A stretch of 30,186 bases of DNA from the NCBI GenBank assembly GCA_964012875.1, contig CAXGUU010000003.1:1-30186 (forward strand), given 5' to 3'. Of this stretch, positions 15,952-23,756 are shown in pieces. How positions within the stretch are numbered: the stretch's first letter is position 1; each line of letters opens with the position of its first letter. The position numbers were made by a program, and so were the translations under genes. Source of the DNA: CAXGUU01 sp964012875. Its GTDB lineage: Bacteria; Pseudomonadota; Gammaproteobacteria; Ga0077536. Below the pieces are notes generated by a model. The model ran no database searches and was not told where the DNA came from. It saw only the letters and a list, made by a program, of their open reading frames with translations.

Positions 15952-17479
15952 AGCTTAGCTCCCAGCCGATGTTGTCCCATTTATTGTATTGCCCGTAGAG
16001 GTCGGTCGCCTCACCGGTATCGTAGCTCGTATAAATCATCTGGCCTTTTACAAACTGCGAGAATTTGTAGGTCAGGCGGGTCTTGGTTTTAAGACCGCCC
16101 CAGCCACTGTCTGAACCGCTGACCAGCGGCAGGGCTGTAAATTCGAGACTCAGGCGATCGCGCGTGAAGGCAAAAGGGCGCGAGAAGAAGACCACCGGGA
16201 TGAAGCTCCATTCATCGCCGAATCCGCCGCCAAAGCCGAAACCAAGGCCTTCTTTATGGTCGAGGGTCTGGTACCACGAGGGCTGGAAGATGAGCGTCGT
16301 GCGGTGAGGCAATCCGAATTCGAGCGCGATAGCCGCCCGCAGGGTATCGCGCTTGGACGTACCGTCGAGGTTGGCGCCCGCCAGCGCCTGGGCTCGCTTT
16401 TCAAAGTCCTGAAAGCGTACGCCGTTGGTATATAGGGCTTCAACCCGAAAGACAGTCGGCAGCGAACCTACGAGCGGTACATTCTGGAACGTTGTTGCAT
16501 AATCCGCGGTCAGACCTGCATGGTGCAGGCGCTCGTGCTTTGACTGCACTTCAAGCACAGTCGCGCCGCCCGATGTTGCGGTACCAAGGACGCGTTCGAC
16601 CGGGTTCTTGTCCCATGCATACATGTAAATGAACCCGTAGGTGAGCGCGCCGGCAGCACGGTCAACACGGATGCCGTATTCATGATCATCGAAGTTTCCG
16701 GCCTCGGGACGCTCGGTTGCCCGCACGATGTTGGTCGTAGAAGCTGGGACAAGTGGCGAGGCCCACGGAGAACCCGGCAACGGCTGGCGGTCGTGTTCGA
16801 AGTCAAAAATATACAGCAGCTGCACGCTGGTCCGGCCAAAATAAAATGTTGAGCTGGCCATCCAGGTCGGCAGCCGTCGCCATTCGAAGTCTTCGGTTTC
16901 CAATTGGACCGATTCGCGCCGATCCATCGCGTTGACGATGTCGATGAACTGGCCATCCATTTTGCCCCAGGCAACTTGTTGCTTGCCGACCTTAATATCG
17001 ACGCCAGGGCGCCGGTATGACACGTAGAGTTCGCGCAACACCCGCTCACTGGTGTTATAGAGCTCGGCCGTGCGATCAGCGCTGTCTGCGAACAGGCCAT
17101 TGGAATTCTGCCAGTCGTAGGCGCCGTCGTAGAGCGCATGCGCCACTCCACGGATGTCGAGGCCGGGCGCAACATGGAAACTCGTTTCCAGTTCAAACAG
17201 GTTCTGCAGTTGCAAAAACCGGTAGTCTTTGTTGCGAAAGCCAGCCCGGTCGTTGTCATCAAGCAGCATGTCCGTCCACTGACGGGCGAAACCGCGAAAC
17301 TGGAGGCGCGGAATGGCGCGTTCAATAGGCTGACGTACATGCTTGCCGACCGGATCGAAGGTCGCCATCGCGCGATCGAAGCGACTGAACAGGTCGCCGA
17401 AACCATCGGCATGACCCGGCGGCGCGTGAACAGTGACAGCAAGCAGCGCACCAGCTGCAAGGAATTTGTAGGCGTTCAT
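15941..17479 (-). CDS. DUF1302-like outer-membrane beta-barrel protein
   Basis: A 512-residue exported protein. It has a signal peptide ending near residue 24 (VHAPPGHA), then many alternating beta strands. Characteristic DUF1302 features are the long N-terminal barrel with LRELYVSYRRPGVDIKVGKQQVAWGKMDG, WMASSTFYFG, and the final Phe after GWELSYEF, a sorting signal for the BAM machinery. It would form a channel or receptor for hydrophobic compounds in the outer membrane. It is first in the operon and probably transcribed from the AT-rich region upstream. The start is ATG at 17479; no strong SD is visible. Confidence 0.87.
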   Translation of the reverse strand: MNAYKFLAAGALLAVTVHAPPGHADGFGDLFSRFDRAMATFDPVGKHVRQPIERAIPRLQFRGFARQWTDMLLDDNDRAGFRNKDYRFLQLQNLFELETSFHVAPGLDIRGVAHALYDGAYDWQNSNGLFADSADRTAELYNTSERVLRELYVSYRRPGVDIKVGKQQVAWGKMDGQFIDIVNAMDRRESVQLETEDFEWRRLPTWMASSTFYFGRTSVQLLYIFDFEHDRQPLPGSPWASPLVPASTTNIVRATERPEAGNFDDHEYGIRVDRAAGALTYGFIYMYAWDKNPVERVLGTATSGGATVLEVQSKHERLHHAGLTADYATTFQNVPLVGSLPTVFRVEALYTNGVRFQDFEKRAQALAGANLDGTSKRDTLRAAIALEFGLPHRTTLIFQPSWYQTLDHKEGLGFGFGGGFGDEWSFIPVVFFSRPFAFTRDRLSLEFTALPLVSGSDSGWGGLKTKTRLTYKFSQFVKGQMIYTSYDTGEATDLYGQYNKWDNIGWELSYEF

Positions 17480-17520
17480 AGCGTCGACCCCGTCATACCC
17501 ACTCGGCGAACGAGCAGCAT

Positions 17521-17580
17521 GTGTATTTATATATTACTTTATAAAACAATATTAAATAATTGTATATTAAGAATAAATAA
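17521..17580. promoter_or_regulatory. AT-rich divergent regulatory region
   Basis: Only 6 of these 60 bases are G or C, in a GC-rich surrounding. The tract lies between the divergent DUF1302 operon and the acetoacetyl-CoA synthetase gene, and has TATAAA- and TTGTTT-like hexamers on the minus strand. It probably holds promoter or UP elements, or a site for an AT-binding nucleoid protein. Confidence 0.4.
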
Positions 17581-17626
17581 TTGTCATTTCAGGTGGCGCG
17601 CGGGATGCTTCCACGGATTCGATAGC

Positions 17627-17632
17627 TATAAT
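17627..17632 (+). promoter_or_regulatory. Consensus -10 box for the acetoacetyl-CoA synthetase gene
   Basis: A perfect TATAAT, 70 bp before the start codon. No good -35 box lies at 16-18 bp spacing, so an activator may be needed. Confidence 0.35.
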
Positions 17633-17702
17633 CGCGAGGCGTCAGGGGTAAGCCCCGCGTAGAGCAACTACATTCATCGCAAAGCAACAATCGGGGGTGG
17701 GG

Positions 17703-19694
17703 ATGCTGCACGAAGGGGATTTGTTGTGGACGCCGGGTGCTCAACGCATCAAACAGGCAGAAATCACGCGGTTCATCCATTGGTTGAAGGCTCAGCGTGG
17801 GCTTGAGTTCGACGATTACGAGTCCCTCCGGTTGTGGTCTGTTAATGAACTCGAAGCGTTCTGGGCGGCGCTGTGGGATTTTTTCGAAATAAAGTCATCG
17901 ACGCCCTACCAGGCGGTCATCGACAGGCCGGTGATGCCGGGGGCCAAATGGTTTGAAGGCGCGCGCCTGAATTTTGCGGAACATGTCCTGCGCAATGCCC
18001 ATAGCAGTGGACCGGCAATTTTGTTCGCATCGGAAACGCGCCCGCTCACCGAGATCAGTTGGGCCGTTCTCGTTCGTGATGTTGCGCGCGTTGCGGCCGC
18101 GCTACGGGAGCGCGGCATTGCGCCCGGCGATCGTGTGGTGGCGTTCATGCCGAATATCCCCGAAACCATGGTTGCCTGCCTGGCGGCGCTGAGCATCGGA
18201 GCCATCTGGTCAAGCTGTTCAACAGACTTCGGCGCCGCAAGCGTACTCGATCGATTCCAGCAGATTGAACCCAAGGCCCTGTTCACCGTCGACGGTTACA
18301 CCTACGGCGGTAAGGCATTCGATCGCCGCGCTGAGGCGCGCACCATCATTGATGGACTACCGACCCTCGAGCACGTCTTCTCCCTTGATTATCTAGAACC
18401 CGGGGCGATGCCGGCTGTTGTCAACGGCGAAACCTGGGCAGCGCTGATTGAAAGCCGCAGCGAGACCGAACCGGAGTATGAGCAACTCGATTTCGATCAC
18501 CCGCTGTGGGTGGTGTATTCCTCCGGTACCACGGGATTGCCAAAAGCGATCGTCCACGGTCACGGCGGCGTTACGGTCGAGCTGCACAAGATGCTCAGCC
18601 TCCACTCCGATCTGCGCTCGGGCTCGCGCATGTTTTTCTACACGACCTCGGGCTGGATCATGTGGAATATTCTGATGTCGTCCCTGCTAGTCGGCGCAAC
18701 ACCGATCATCTATGACGGCAATCCGACCGCGCCGGAACCCGATGTGCTGTGGCGCCTGGCAGCCGAAAGCAAGGCGACCATGTTCGGCGCCAGCCCGACT
18801 TTTCTGTCACTCATGCAGAAAGCGGGCATCGTGCCGCGCGAGCGCTACGATTACGGTGCGCTTGAAGGCGTGATGCTGACCGGCAGCCCCGCGACCCCGG
18901 AAGCCACGCAGTGGTTATACGACAACGTTAAACAAGACTTGTGGGTGGCGTCGCAAAGCGGTGGTACCGATGTCGCGACCGGCTTCGTGTGTGGCGTCTG
19001 CACGCTGCCGGTCTACGCTGGCGAGATTCAGGCGCGCGCGCTCGCAGTCGACGTGCGGGCATTCAACGACGTTGGCGAGTCGGTGACTGAGGAGGTCGGA
19101 GAACTGGTGGTGTGCCAACCGATGCCATCGATGCCGCTGTATTTCTGGAACGACGAATCCGGTCGGCGCTATCACGATTCCTATTTCGACATCTTTTCCG
19201 GTTACTGGCGACACGGTGATTTTTTCGAGATCAACAGTCGCGGCGGTTGTTTCATCAAGGGACGTTCTGATTCGACACTCAATCGTTATGGCGTGCGTAT
19301 CGGTACGGCCGAGATTTACCGTGCGGTTGAAGCGCTTGAGGCCATCGAGGATTCGCTGGTGGTCAATCTCGACCTGCCCGGCGGCCGCTTTTTCATGCCC
19401 ATGTTTGTCAGACTGACGCCGGGAGTCGAACTGAACGAGGATTTGATTGATCGGGTGGCGCGAACGCTGAAAGAACAGTGTTCGCCGCGCCATATCCCGG
19501 ACAAGCTCTATGCCGTGCAGGAAATTCCCTACACGCTTACAGGTAAAAAGCTCGAGGTGCCGGTGCGTAAGATCCTGATGGGAATGGACATCGACACCGC
19601 GGTCAGTCGTGACGCTATGCAGAACCCGGCCTCGATCGATTATTTCATTGCCTTTGTCGACGAACAGGCAGACTATTCTCTCGACTCTGGTTGA
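17703..19694 (+). CDS. aacS: Acetoacetyl-CoA synthetase (acetoacetate--CoA ligase)
   Basis: A 663-residue cytoplasmic ligase that activates acetoacetate with ATP and CoA. It has the acetoacetyl-CoA synthetase N-terminal cap (KWFEGARLNFAEHVL, residues 82-97), the P-loop-like motif YSSGTTGLPK at 272-281, and the C-terminal lysine motif TGKKLEVPVRK near 613-623. The length is typical (650-670 for the family, longer than other acyl-CoA ligases). The start is ATG at 17703, directly downstream of a very G-rich SD (17693-17702); a GTG two codons earlier is possible. It would let the cell use acetoacetate or rescue it from ketogenic catabolism. It is separated from the LLM gene by 293 bp. Confidence 0.93.
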   Translation: MLHEGDLLWTPGAQRIKQAEITRFIHWLKAQRGLEFDDYESLRLWSVNELEAFWAALWDFFEIKSSTPYQAVIDRPVMPGAKWFEGARLNFAEHVLRNAHSSGPAILFASETRPLTEISWAVLVRDVARVAAALRERGIAPGDRVVAFMPNIPETMVACLAALSIGAIWSSCSTDFGAASVLDRFQQIEPKALFTVDGYTYGGKAFDRRAEARTIIDGLPTLEHVFSLDYLEPGAMPAVVNGETWAALIESRSETEPEYEQLDFDHPLWVVYSSGTTGLPKAIVHGHGGVTVELHKMLSLHSDLRSGSRMFFYTTSGWIMWNILMSSLLVGATPIIYDGNPTAPEPDVLWRLAAESKATMFGASPTFLSLMQKAGIVPRERYDYGALEGVMLTGSPATPEATQWLYDNVKQDLWVASQSGGTDVATGFVCGVCTLPVYAGEIQARALAVDVRAFNDVGESVTEEVGELVVCQPMPSMPLYFWNDESGRRYHDSYFDIFSGYWRHGDFFEINSRGGCFIKGRSDSTLNRYGVRIGTAEIYRAVEALEAIEDSLVVNLDLPGGRFFMPMFVRLTPGVELNEDLIDRVARTLKEQCSPRHIPDKLYAVQEIPYTLTGKKLEVPVRKILMGMDIDTAVSRDAMQNPASIDYFIAFVDEQADYSLDSG

Positions 19695-19715
19695 GACCGC
19701 TTCCTGCGGGGCTTG

Positions 19716-19731
19716 GCGGGCGTCTGCCCGC
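19716..19731 (+). terminator. Short hairpin downstream of aacS, possible terminator
   Basis: GCGGGC (19716-19721) and GCCCGC (19726-19731) form a perfect 6-bp stem with a 4-base loop 22 bases after the stop codon. The following T content is low, so it may work only weakly. Confidence 0.3.
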
Positions 19732-19766
19732 ATCAGTTTCGCGCCAATAGTTCTCGGGGAGGGGAC

Positions 19767-19844
19767 ATGGCAGCAGTAGAAAAATCAATTCATCACGGGG
19801 CATGCCCACACGATTGCAGAAGTTGTTGCTTTCGAGGCTCGTAG
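19767..19844 (+). pseudogene. Fossil N-terminus of a molybdopterin oxidoreductase
   Basis: An ATG at 19767 with a strong GGGGAGGGG site encodes 25 residues, MAAVEKSIHHGACPHDC followed by RSCCFRGS and a stop. The stretch HHGACPHDC with two more Cys spaced C-x3-C-x3-C reproduces the Fe4S4-binding N-terminus of DMSO-reductase-family enzymes (CPHDCPDTC). No further homologous sequence follows, so the rest of a gene of about 700 codons has been lost. A functional micropeptide is less likely. Confidence 0.4.
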
Positions 19845-19907
19845 CGAGTCGCCGTCGCTAAAAAACATTCCGCAGAACTGGGAATTACTGGTAGAAACAT
19901 AAATTCT

Positions 19908-19951
19908 CCGGCCGACTTGCGCCGGCGCATCCCAAATGACCTAATTGGGAT
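19908..19951 (+). promoter_or_regulatory. Two inverted repeats ahead of the LLM gene
   Basis: CCGGC (19908-19912) pairs with GCCGG (19921-19925), and ATCCCAA (19929-19935) pairs with TTGGGAT (19945-19951). They lie 37 bp before the LLM start codon and may be an operator or leader hairpins. The rest of the 293-bp gap, apart from the hairpin at 19716 and the fossil at 19767, shows nothing. Confidence 0.35.
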
Positions 19952-19987
19952 ACCGTCGTGTGATAGTCGCTTTTGAGGGGAGCGTTG

Positions 19988-20974
19988 ATGGCGAAGTGCA
20001 AGTACGGACTGACCTTGTCGAACCGGAGCGTTGTCCTAGGTATGTCGGATACCCGGACGATGCTGGATCTTGCCCGCGCGGCCGACAAAGTTCCGGTCTG
20101 GGATTCCGTCTGGTTGGGCGATTCAATTTTCGCCAAACCGCGGCTCGATGTCATGGTTGCGTTAGGCGGGCTTGCGGCAGTGACCGAGCGGGTGAGACTC
20201 GGTGTTGGCTGCATGGCCAGTACCCCGTTGCGAGACGCCTTGCTGATGGCCTACCAGTGGGCGAGTTTCGACTTCATGTGCCAGGGGCGGTCGATATTCG
20301 TCGCCTGCCAGGGGCAACGTGAAGCGGGTGGCGGTATGTTTGCCGAAGAGTTCGCCGCCTTCGGCATCGATCCTGACACCCGCAGCAAGCGTATGGAGGA
20401 AGCGGTCGAAATCTTGCGCTTGATTTCCGAACAGGAGAGCGCCAGTTACGCCGGTGAGTTCAATAATTTTGAGAATATCACTGTGCTGCCGCGTCCGGTA
20501 CAGAAACCCTTACCGGTCTGGATGACGGCGAATCCCAATGCGGCCTTTCCCAAGCTGCGCGAGTCGGCTCTGCGCCGCGTTGCCCGCATCGGTGATGGCT
20601 GGATGACGACGGCAAATACAATAGAATCGTTGAAGGTGAACTTTGACGACATCCGCCGCTATGGCGATGAGTATGGCAGACCGGTGACCGACGAATTCGA
20701 AGTTTGCCTCTACTACAACATTCACGTTTGCGACGATCGTGAGCGCGGACTGGATACGACGGCGGCCTATCTGAAGGAATACTACGGGGTTGAATATGAC
20801 CGTGCATTCCTGGAGCAGTGGGTTGCAGTCGGCGATCCACAGCGCTGCATTGACGAAGTCGCCAAATTCGCAGAGGCGGGGGCGACGACTATCACTCTGC
20901 GCCTCATCGGTCACGAAGAAATTGAACAGTTCGCTCGCGTCACTGAACAGGTCCTGCCGGCGGTGATCTCGTGA
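19988..20974 (+). CDS. LLM-class (luciferase-like) flavin-dependent oxidoreductase
   Basis: A 328-residue TIM-barrel monooxygenase-type protein, distinct from the LLM gene at 5928-6911. The N-terminus KYGLTLSNRSVVLGMSDTRTMLDLARAAD, then WLGDSIFAKPRLDVMVALGGLAA and VRLGVGCM, match the family; GGGMFAEEFAAFGID and RSKRMEEAVEILR follow, as in F420- or FMN-dependent members. The start is ATG at 19988 with GAGGGGA seven bases upstream; a TTG five codons earlier is possible. It is the first gene of a tight operon with the glyoxalase-like and SnoaL-like genes (4-bp overlap with the former). A catabolic monooxygenase role is inference. Confidence 0.87.
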   Translation: MAKCKYGLTLSNRSVVLGMSDTRTMLDLARAADKVPVWDSVWLGDSIFAKPRLDVMVALGGLAAVTERVRLGVGCMASTPLRDALLMAYQWASFDFMCQGRSIFVACQGQREAGGGMFAEEFAAFGIDPDTRSKRMEEAVEILRLISEQESASYAGEFNNFENITVLPRPVQKPLPVWMTANPNAAFPKLRESALRRVARIGDGWMTTANTIESLKVNFDDIRRYGDEYGRPVTDEFEVCLYYNIHVCDDRERGLDTTAAYLKEYYGVEYDRAFLEQWVAVGDPQRCIDEVAKFAEAGATTITLRLIGHEEIEQFARVTEQVLPAVIS

Positions 20975-21753
20975 TTACCCGATTCGACCATGTCGTTATT
21001 GCGGTGCCGGACGTGGCGACCGCGATTGAGGCCTATTCCAAGCTTGGTTTCGACGTGGCTGCCGGCGGCAAGCATCCGTCCATCGGCACGGAAAATGCGA
21101 TTATCCGATTTGGTCTCGACTACATCGAATTGCTTGCTGTCGAAGATCTCGATGTTGCCCGTTCCGGCGGACCATTCGCGGAAGAATTTCTCGAATATTG
21201 CGAGCGTGCAAGTGGGTTGGTGGGGTTTGTATTTGCGAGCGATGGACTGGAGGCTGAATCAGCCGGTCTGAATGCGATCGAGCTTGATCACAATGGTCCG
21301 TTTGCGATGGGCAGGGAACGACCGGATGGACGGGTACTGGCCTGGCGGCTGGTCATACCCGGCATTTCGCCGTGGCGCAAACCCTGGCCGTTTCTTATTC
21401 AGTGGGAGACGCCTGACGGCAAACGCGTGGCCTGGGATGCGCCTGGACAGCATGCAAATGGCGCTTCAGGCGTTGCCGCGCTCGATCTGCTGGTCGACGA
21501 TCTGGTCGCTGCTAGCTCGCTCTATGAACAGGGATTGGGACTGACGCCCGTACGTGTTTCAGATGTCGAGGTGCAGTACGCAGTCGGTGATTTTAGCCTG
21601 ACTGTGCGTACGCCGGTTACAGCAGACGAGAAGGCATCGCTGGCGGCGGAAGGGCCGGGCCCGTATCAGCTCACTTTAAGAAGCACTAATGCCAATGCTG
21701 CCGCGATCGATCGCGACGTTGCACTCGGCGCACGCATCGCGTGGACCACCTGA
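20971..21753 (+). CDS. VOC-superfamily protein, glyoxalase-like domain (Glyoxalase_3 type)
   Basis: A 260-residue protein with two beta-alpha-beta-beta-beta modules. The first (about 1-115) starts FDHVVIAVPDVATAIEAYSKLGF; the second (about 165-250) starts VAALDLLVDDLVAASSLYEQGLGL. The first-module His7 and Glu in DYIELLAV are candidate metal ligands. Its central stretch with PWRKPWPFLIQWETPDG is typical of the Glyoxalase_3 branch, whose members often sit beside LLM monooxygenases. The GTG start at 20971 overlaps the upstream stop by four bases (GTGA). Likely an isomerase, dioxygenase or binding protein; reaction unknown. Confidence 0.8.
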   Translation: MITRFDHVVIAVPDVATAIEAYSKLGFDVAAGGKHPSIGTENAIIRFGLDYIELLAVEDLDVARSGGPFAEEFLEYCERASGLVGFVFASDGLEAESAGLNAIELDHNGPFAMGRERPDGRVLAWRLVIPGISPWRKPWPFLIQWETPDGKRVAWDAPGQHANGASGVAALDLLVDDLVAASSLYEQGLGLTPVRVSDVEVQYAVGDFSLTVRTPVTADEKASLAAEGPGPYQLTLRSTNANAAAIDRDVALGARIAWTT

Positions 21754-21781
21754 ACCCGAGTGTCGCGCGAGGAGGTCCGCT

Positions 21782-22264
21782 ATGACTGATATCGAATCCC
21801 GGCTGGATGCCCTGGAAATCGAAGTCACCGCGCTCCGGGCTGATCGTGACATCCGGGCGGTGCTTTCTCAGTACGCAGTTGGCGTTGATGACAAGCGACC
21901 GCATTTGTTGCGCGAAATCTTTGCTGGCAACGCGGTTTTGAAAGTACCGGCCTGGTCCGTCGAAATCGCCGGGCTGGAGGCGATCCTGCAGTTCTTCGAA
22001 AACTACTGGGGACGGTTCGATCGCCCACGGCGCTACTACGCCAACGAGGACATCAAGGTTACCGACGATCGCGCAAGCGCGTTCATGTACTGGCAGGTCA
22101 CGCAGGAACTTGAATCGGACTCGGTGTTGGGCTGGGGCACCTATGACTGGAGTTTCCAGCGCAAGGACGGCCGTTGGCTGATTACCGAGGAAGTGGTGCA
22201 CATCCGCGCGATGACCACACTAGCCGATGGCTGGGCCGGGCAGACAGGACCCATGCAGCTTTAA
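21782..22264 (+). CDS. SnoaL-like / NTF2-fold protein
   Basis: A 160-residue protein of the NTF2-like cone fold. After a coiled N-terminal helix (residues 1-20), IRAVLSQYAVGVDDKRP leads to LLREIFAGNAVLKVP, then RRYYANEDIKVTDDRASAFMYWQV and GWGTYDWSFQRKDGRWLITEEVVHI, the standard order. The ATG at 21782 has a near-perfect GAGGAGGT site (21769-21776). A frame extension of 31 codons upstream is not used. Family members act as dehydratases, isomerases, or small-substrate enzymes in ring-cleavage pathways. It ends 11 bp from the convergent selenoprotein gene. Role inferred from context only. Confidence 0.82.
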   Translation: MTDIESRLDALEIEVTALRADRDIRAVLSQYAVGVDDKRPHLLREIFAGNAVLKVPAWSVEIAGLEAILQFFENYWGRFDRPRRYYANEDIKVTDDRASAFMYWQVTQELESDSVLGWGTYDWSFQRKDGRWLITEEVVHIRAMTTLADGWAGQTGPMQL

Positions 22265-22275
22265 CTGCGCTGTTT

Positions 22276-23157
22276 CTATCCTAGCGTGCCGCTGGCGATC
22301 GCAGCTTCGCGATCGGCGGGCAGCTGGAACTGCGGGGTTTCGTCGCGCGGTTGGCGCGTGTCCTCGGCCCTGGTCGACGCCGCGTCCGAGCGCCAGCCAT
22401 CATTGTCCCAGCTGTTGGGCAAGGTAACGATGCCGCCAGCGCTGTCGATGGATTCGAAACACGTCACGGCACCCCGGATCACACTCAATTGATCATCGAC
22501 GTTGAAGGGTTTGCCGGCAGTATGTCCTAGCGGGTAGTCGACGAATGCTGCACGGGGCGGCCGCCCCGAAATCAGAATGTCTTCAGCCGAACCGAGGCAC
22601 ACAGTGGGAATGCCGCGGGCCTCGAGGTAGCGCGAAACCAGACACACGGTCTGGTGACAGACGGGTCACATGGCGACCAGCAGCGCGCAGTCAATTTGTT
22701 CACGGACCAAAACTTCGTGCAGGGCCGGCGCGACCTCTTCGCGCACGCGTCGTTGAGAATAAACGCCGCCCATGCAGGTAAAGGCATTGTTGGCGGTGCT
22801 GCCAATCGTACCTTCATCGACGAGCGTGTTAGTCTGCGCCAACGGCAGGATGCAGTTGGGATCCTTCTTCGGCGATACCAGATAGTTTTCCGTGATGTGC
22901 GAGAATCGCAGGTCCTTGATGTTGCTGGTCTTCGGGATCGCACGAATCGACGTGTCGTCCTTGTAGTGATAGGCGACCTGCCCAAGCGTGTAAGCACCCG
23001 AGGTTGATACGAGGCCAAGTTTTGATTCGGTCAGCGGTTTTTCCATCGCCGACCATGGTGGCGTGTCGTCAGCCTGGTACCAACGATAGGGCGTATATCC
23101 GAGCTTTTCGTATCGTTCACGAATAACTTCCATGTAGCGGACGCTCGTCATGTTCAT
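22276..23157 (-). CDS. Selenoprotein of the glycine/betaine/sarcosine/D-proline reductase B (GrdB/PrdB-like) family
   Basis: Reading the single in-frame TGA (22666-22668) as selenocysteine gives 293 residues with Sec164 in UPVCHQTVC. Upstream, residues 45-155 carry family features: LGLVSTSGAY, HITENY, CILPLAQTNTLVDEGTIG, and EQIDCALLVAM just before Sec. Downstream, RYLEARGIPTVCLGSAEDI and RAAFVDYPLGHTAGKP match the conserved second half of the family, so translation must continue past TGA. GrdB/PrdB enzymes use the U/C-x-x-C motif for reductive C-N cleavage of amines in anaerobes; aerobic short homologues have no known activity. The ATG at 23157 overlaps the cytochrome stop by four bases, joining it to the amine dehydrogenase operon. 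Machinery (selA/B/C/D) would have to be elsewhere in the genome. Confidence 0.8.
22637..22668 (-). promoter_or_regulatory. Bacterial SECIS candidate after the in-frame UGA
   Basis: On the mRNA, 10 nt after the UGA, ACCAGAC (22655-22649) pairs perfectly with GUCUGGU (22643-22637) around loop CGUGU. The G at the second loop position and 17 nt between UGA and loop meet the usual bacterial SECIS rules (G in the first two loop bases, loop roughly 16-37 nt from the UGA). Confidence 0.7.
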
Positions 23158-23624
23158 TCCTCGGCATTCGGTTCGCGGTAATCGTCAATATCATGCCCCA
23201 TCAACGCGAGATCGGCACGTAGCGATTCGCGCAGGGCATTGATATCAGCGGGGCGGTTCGTGCGCAGGCGCGCCACTTCCTCGACTGTGAAAGGCGTGAA
23301 ATCTGGTGGTACCGAATTGGCACCAATCGCGGGTAACATCCAGTTTATCAACGCAGTCAGCGCATCATCATCGAGTGGCGCCTGGGCAATGCCCGCAACC
23401 TGGATCAGGAAATCGCGACCCTGCGGCAGACGCAGAAAGTGACCGACCGTGCCGCGCATGTCCGGCACGTTGTTCTGCAGGCTGCCAGCCCCATCGACCT
23501 TGTGGCAACCCATGCAGTGCTCGACGTAGTTCAGTTGTGGACCTTGGGCACCGGCACCGGCAGTGGTGGACAACGCTACTACCAGCACTACCGAGCTTAA
23601 GAATCCATCGTGCGTTCGTTTCAC
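23154..23624 (-). CDS. Periplasmic monohaem c-type cytochrome
   Basis: A 156-residue exported cytochrome. The CMGCH haem motif is at Cys37, Cys40 and His41 after a signal peptide (FLSSVVLVVALSTTAGAGA). The start chosen is the GTG at 23624, since it begins the signal with VKRT; the frame is open to 23708 but the extra residues do not look like a signal, and no clear SD supports either. A second Met ligand cannot be assigned with certainty. Its place directly after the light-chain gene suggests it accepts electrons from the amine dehydrogenase in place of a copper protein such as amicyanin. The C-terminal 70 residues are charged and unusual. The stop overlaps the selenoprotein start by four bases. 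Confidence 0.78.
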   Translation of the reverse strand: MKRTHDGFLSSVVLVVALSTTAGAGAQGPQLNYVEHCMGCHKVDGAGSLQNNVPDMRGTVGHFLRLPQGRDFLIQVAGIAQAPLDDDALTALINWMLPAIGANSVPPDFTPFTVEEVARLRTNRPADINALRESLRADLALMGHDIDDYREPNAEE

Positions 23625-23756
23625 ACCGGCGCCGGCGGTTCTATACAAACGGCCGGGTTGGTAGCGTTCAACCACGTCCGGAACGGTAGTTCGAATGGGG
23701 GCGCGCACCTAGCAAAACAAAGTCGGCCCGCACTCCTTTAGAGCCAGGCCGGACGA

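Noticed and set aside
16510..17460. A 316-codon minus-strand frame in another phase.
   Set aside because: It is a shadow of the DUF1302 gene; Ser/Arg/Cys-rich translation with no domain.
22276..23157. A nonsense mutation splitting a gene into two pseudogene pieces.
   Set aside because: Only one TGA is present, no frameshift occurs, conservation continues on both sides, and the TGA lies at the family's Cys/Sec position with a SECIS-like hairpin after it.
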